DNA of 50,100 nucleotides. It comes from Acinetobacter sp. SFB (GTDB lineage Bacteria; Pseudomonadota; Gammaproteobacteria; Pseudomonadales; Moraxellaceae). The translations under genes were made by a program, and so were the position numbers. Positions 47,548-50,100 of this stretch are shown here, piece by piece. The notes beneath the pieces were generated by a model. It ran no database searches, was not told the origin of the DNA, and saw nothing but the letters and a program-made list of their open reading frames with translations. The stretch covers positions 1 to 50,100 of the forward strand of contig NZ_LSZH01000004.1 in assembly GCF_001647545.1 (NCBI RefSeq), given 5' to 3'. Numbering within the stretch: position 1 is the stretch's first letter; every line of letters starts with the position of its first letter.

Positions 47548-47918
47548 ATTTTTACCGATAACTATAATAATGACATCATGGATCTGAATGTGATCTAACT
47601 CCAAGGAAGAGGTTTTGGGAGAGATCTCTTTCTTTTTTTTATCTAAAATTTAGCAGTGATGATTAATCTATTATTTATCTATATGAATTTTACTTTTTAT
47701 GCGATCAAATAAATTCAGCTCAAATAAAAAAATTTCCTTAATTAGAAACTTATTATTTCATTTGGCTCAATGGGCTAGGAAAATATATGGGGAAATGGAC
47801 TGTCTTTTATATGGGCTAAGTTGAGTGAAATACACCACATTTGCTCTCTAACCATTATTAAAATACGTGCATAACCAACTCATAACTCGTGTCTTGCGCG
47901 CTACAGGTTAATCTTTTC

Positions 47919-48315
47919 TCAGATTTTTAAGCCTGCTTTTGCAATCTGGATATTGTCACTGCTATGTTCTGCGGCCACGTTAATACGATCGAAGACCACA
48001 CCATTCATATAAAGGGGAATGCAGCTATCCCTCATCAGCATATTTTCATCCAAATAGCGGATAGCGGGCAGAATGGTGCCATCTTGAATACTCTAAGCAA
48101 TCATTGCTGTTTCTCTTTTTTGCGAATTTGCTGTGTAGGCTTTATTTTATGCCATTTCACCCGTTAATAATAAAATTAAGCTATTGCGCTCAGAGAGCAT
48201 TTTTATCGGATCTATGGCTTTTGATGTGGATGTTCTGTGCGGTATTCGCAGAGGCTATTGAGGATATTGCTAAGACAATCAGTGCAGTAAAGATAAGTAG
48301 TTTTTTGATCTTAAC
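47919..48315 (-). pseudogene. decayed exported-protein gene
   Basis: On the minus strand codons from 48312 read KIKKLLIFTALIVLAISSIA then SANTAQ, a complete signal peptide, but the codon where ATG should be (48315-48313) is GTT. The frame stops at TGA 48192-48190. A second frame continues LSERNSLILLLTGEMA, TAA (48149-48147), NKAYTANSQKRETAMIA, TAG (48095-48093), then SIQDGTILPAIRYLDE, then 40 more residues ending QIAKAGLKI and TGA 47921-47919. So there is a lost start, one frameshift and two nonsense codons in a protein of about 130 residues. Family not recognised. The plus-strand open frames over it are shadows. Confidence 0.7.
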
Positions 48316-48517
48316 TGCAGATCAAAATGACGTTAAAATTTTACTGTTTTTAGTTGCTCGGTAGATCGAAAAGCAGTACGTCCAACTTGATTAACTTAGA
48401 TTGCAATGGCGTTTGGCGGTACAGCCATGCTTGTTTAATCCTATAGAGGCTAAGCCAAAACATTGCTGCAACCTGAATGCCTTGGATCTACTCGTCATAG
48501 CATAGAGTGATGTACCA

Positions 48518-49147
48518 CTATGAATGAACCGGAATCATAACTTCATTACGTCTTAAGAACCATGGCGTAAAAGGTGGGTTGTAGCGTGCCCATACGGCAT
48601 TTCCTGTGGGGGTGAGCCCCATTTTTTTCATCCATGCGACAAGTTCTAGTTCGTGGCTCAAATAATTCTTTTCACTCCACATTCCAGAATATCGAACCAC
48701 CGCCATACGTTGTGCTGGAACTTGACGTAAAGTAATGCTGGCATCCTCCGGTTGTGGCAACGTGCTTAATGTATAGCTCTTTGGCATCATAAAGCTTACC
48801 AGCCATTTCTCATCAACACGTTGTTGTGCTGCTACAGGCGCAGTCATTGGTATTTTCTCGCCTATAGATTGTTGAGAAACCGGTGCCGTCATGGCCACTT
48901 TGCTGCGCGAAACGTTACTGCCAGAGATATAGCGAAACAGTTTCATAAAAGCCTTATTGCTGACATTCTCCATATTACCTTCAACCAAAGTTTCAGCAAT
49001 TACGTGCGGTGTATATTCACGAATCTCAAAGGGCTTATCCTGGCTTATCACCACGTAACTTGCTTCTTCAACGGCCATAGCCTCTTGTATCCCGGTTGTG
49101 ATTAATAGTGCTACAACAGTAATTCCCACCACTTTTTTAATCTTCAT
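48518..49147 (-). CDS. SOUL family heme-binding protein, exported
   Basis: A 209-residue protein with a signal peptide ending near AMA (about residue 25). The SOUL/HBP core is clear: FEIREYTPHVIAETLVEG, KVAMTAPVSQQ with the repeat KIPMTAPVAAQQ, and RMAVVRYSGMWSE. Bacterial SOUL proteins bind heme or are of unknown role; here it would act in the periplasm. I chose ATG 49147, six bases after GTG 49153, with the GAGGTG ribosome site overlapping the latter. Monocistronic. Confidence 0.9.
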   Translation of the reverse strand: MKIKKVVGITVVALLITTGIQEAMAVEEASYVVISQDKPFEIREYTPHVIAETLVEGNMENVSNKAFMKLFRYISGSNVSRSKVAMTAPVSQQSIGEKIPMTAPVAAQQRVDEKWLVSFMMPKSYTLSTLPQPEDASITLRQVPAQRMAVVRYSGMWSEKNYLSHELELVAWMKKMGLTPTGNAVWARYNPPFTPWFLRRNEVMIPVHS

Positions 49148-49640
49148 ACCCACCTCGAATGCAGTGTCTGCCTAATCCCGCTGATGTCTTGCGATAAAAG
49201 ATCCGATATTTTTTGCTTAAATGAATCTAATCACTTTTATGCTGTACTCAGTTCAAGCTAGCACTATGAAAATCATCTTTCAATGTGCATTTTGATGTCC
49301 AATGAATAGGACGAAATTCAGGATTGAGTTAGTTGGTTCATAGATTATGTCGGTTTTAAAGCCAGGAGCTATAACAGGTAGGTGAAAAGATAGATGGGTC
49401 AAATTCAAAAAAATTTAACCGATAATGTAAATGGTCGATTTGACTCTAGTGCGTATTGATAGCTAGAACACCTAAATCAGATAAGGATCTTATGCGTTTA
49501 CTGTGGGAGGCCTATCTCCACTATATAAGCTGGCCTATAAAATAACTTGATTGATGCTATCTAGGGATATTCTGTACATAACAAAGATCATCTTGCAGTA
49601 ATAGGCTATACAGAGTTTGTTATTTTAAAATTTGTTTCAG

Positions 49641-49672
49641 AATCCAGGTCTATTTAAATCCAGGTCTATTTA
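49641..49672. repeat. 16-bp perfect tandem duplication
   Basis: AATCCAGGTCTATTTA at 49641-49656 is repeated at 49657-49672. It lies in the otherwise empty gap 49154-49840 upstream of the rRNA promoter; I see no gene there. Confidence 0.9.
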
Positions 49673-49842
49673 TAAGATGCGCAGATTAAAAATCTATCCC
49701 TTGGAATGAACAACAAAACTTTAAAAAACTTCCAAAAACCAATTTTTTTATTAAAAAAATATAAAAAATGAGTAAAAAATACGGTTTTTTAATGTTTTTG
49801 TAGAAAAAACAGACATGCGTGATAAATATATCATTTTAGGGG

Positions 49843-49870
49843 TTGCGCGGATGCTGAAACTGTATAGAAT
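49843..49870 (+). promoter_or_regulatory. rRNA-type promoter reading rightwards
   Basis: TTGCGC at 49843-49848, a 16-bp spacer and TAGAAT at 49865-49870, then a GC-rich discriminator (ACGCCGC). Same spacing and discriminator type as the left-hand promoter, with a slightly weaker -10. Confidence 0.7.
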
Positions 49871-49874
49871 ACGC

Positions 49875-49964
49875 CGCATACCAACGAGATATGTTGAAAC
49901 GAACGAAGCGCGAAGCGCTGAGTTGTTAAGATTATCTTGTTGTTTCTTGTCTCTGACGAAGAGC
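49875..49964 (+). repeat. rRNA operon leader, right inverted copy
   Basis: This 90-bp segment equals the reverse complement of 3-92 except at 49928. It is the transcribed leader of an rRNA operon reading rightwards out of the window. Confidence 0.75.
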
Positions 49965-50100
49965 GAGATAAATCATTAAGAACTTATGAAGAACAACTTG
50001 TGTGGATTTTTACCGGTTGATCGATCGAAATTATTTTCATTGATTGATGGTAAAAATGACTCGAAGTTTATTTGAGAAATATTTGTCAGAAAATTGATGA
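49965..50100 (+). other. remaining rRNA leader before 16S
   Basis: This continues the leader after the part shared with the left copy. CTTGTGTGGA near 49998 resembles the segment preceding 16S in gamma-proteobacterial leaders. The 16S sequence itself has not begun by position 50100. Confidence 0.5.

Noticed and set aside
47964..48364. Two plus-strand open frames (67 and 86 codons)
   Set aside because: They are antisense to the minus-strand pseudogene, lack ribosome sites, and the minus-strand translation carries the signal peptide and protein-like residues.
49347..49385. Twelve-codon frame MSVLKPGAITGR resembling a class II aldolase start
   Set aside because: Too short, no continuation in any frame; similarity is likely chance.

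Overview
The window is chromosomal DNA from a gamma-proteobacterium of the Acinetobacter (Moraxellaceae) type. The evidence is the gene set (dnaA-dnaN-recF-gyrB facing rpmH-rnpA-yidD-yidC-mnmE), a BlsA-like BLUF photoreceptor, erpA, mpl, anmK-tyrS and low-GC intergenic DNA. I cannot name the species. The window carries the replication origin and is bracketed by two outward-facing rRNA operon leaders: 90 bp at positions 3-92 (minus strand) and 49875-49964 (plus strand) differ at one base, and each has a 16-bp-spaced rRNA promoter upstream.

Layout. 0.2-4.4 kb: periplasmic cyclophilin, acetoacetate-decarboxylase-like protein, a perfect parS palindrome, an HSL-type esterase and two small lipoprotein genes that both look damaged. 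4.4-9.2 kb: grpE and dnaK, each with a sigma32-like promoter, a matrixin-type metalloprotease, a small acidic protein and erpA. 9.2-12.8 kb: three tandem paralogous exported binding-protein-like genes. 13-15 kb: ABC-F gene yheS and a DnaA-box cluster. 15.2-22.1 kb: an NTF2-like protein, then gyrB, recF, dnaN and dnaA on the minus strand. 22.1-22.7 kb: oriC. 22.7-26.8 kb: rpmH, rnpA, yidD, yidC, mnmE. 26.9-31.3 kb: MFS transporter, a DmeR/DmeF-type nickel-cobalt module whose dmeF has an early amber codon, dsbC, a GlsB-type protein and hpt. 31.4-36.3 kb: a 37-codon membrane peptide overlapping guaD, TerC behind a yybP-ykoY-type manganese riboswitch, sotB and two GNAT paralogues. 36.4-42.8 kb: alcohol dehydrogenase, a membrane protein, a BLUF photoreceptor, mpl, a DUF486 protein and purE-purK. 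43.0-43.5 kb: a dense noncoding repeat array. 43.5-50.1 kb: MltB-type lytic transglycosylase, anmK, tyrS, a decayed exported-protein pseudogene, a SOUL protein and the second rRNA leader.

Genes are mostly housekeeping: replication initiation, protein folding and export, purine synthesis and salvage (purEK, hpt, guaD), peptidoglycan recycling (mpl, anmK, lytic transglycosylase), metal handling and thiol chemistry. dnaA/dnaN/recF/gyrB on the minus strand and rpmH-mnmE on the plus strand both read away from the origin.

The most unusual signal is noncoding. The decamer TGAATTTAAA (either strand) occurs 12 times exactly within 43083-43482, together with two perfect DnaA boxes. The same decamer recurs twice beside three perfect DnaA boxes downstream of gyrB (15110-15254) and once inside oriC. 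This links three loci spread over 28 kb and suggests an origin-associated cis element I do not recognise. Three parS-like sites (1601, 18989, 29439) are present, with no parA or parB gene in the window.
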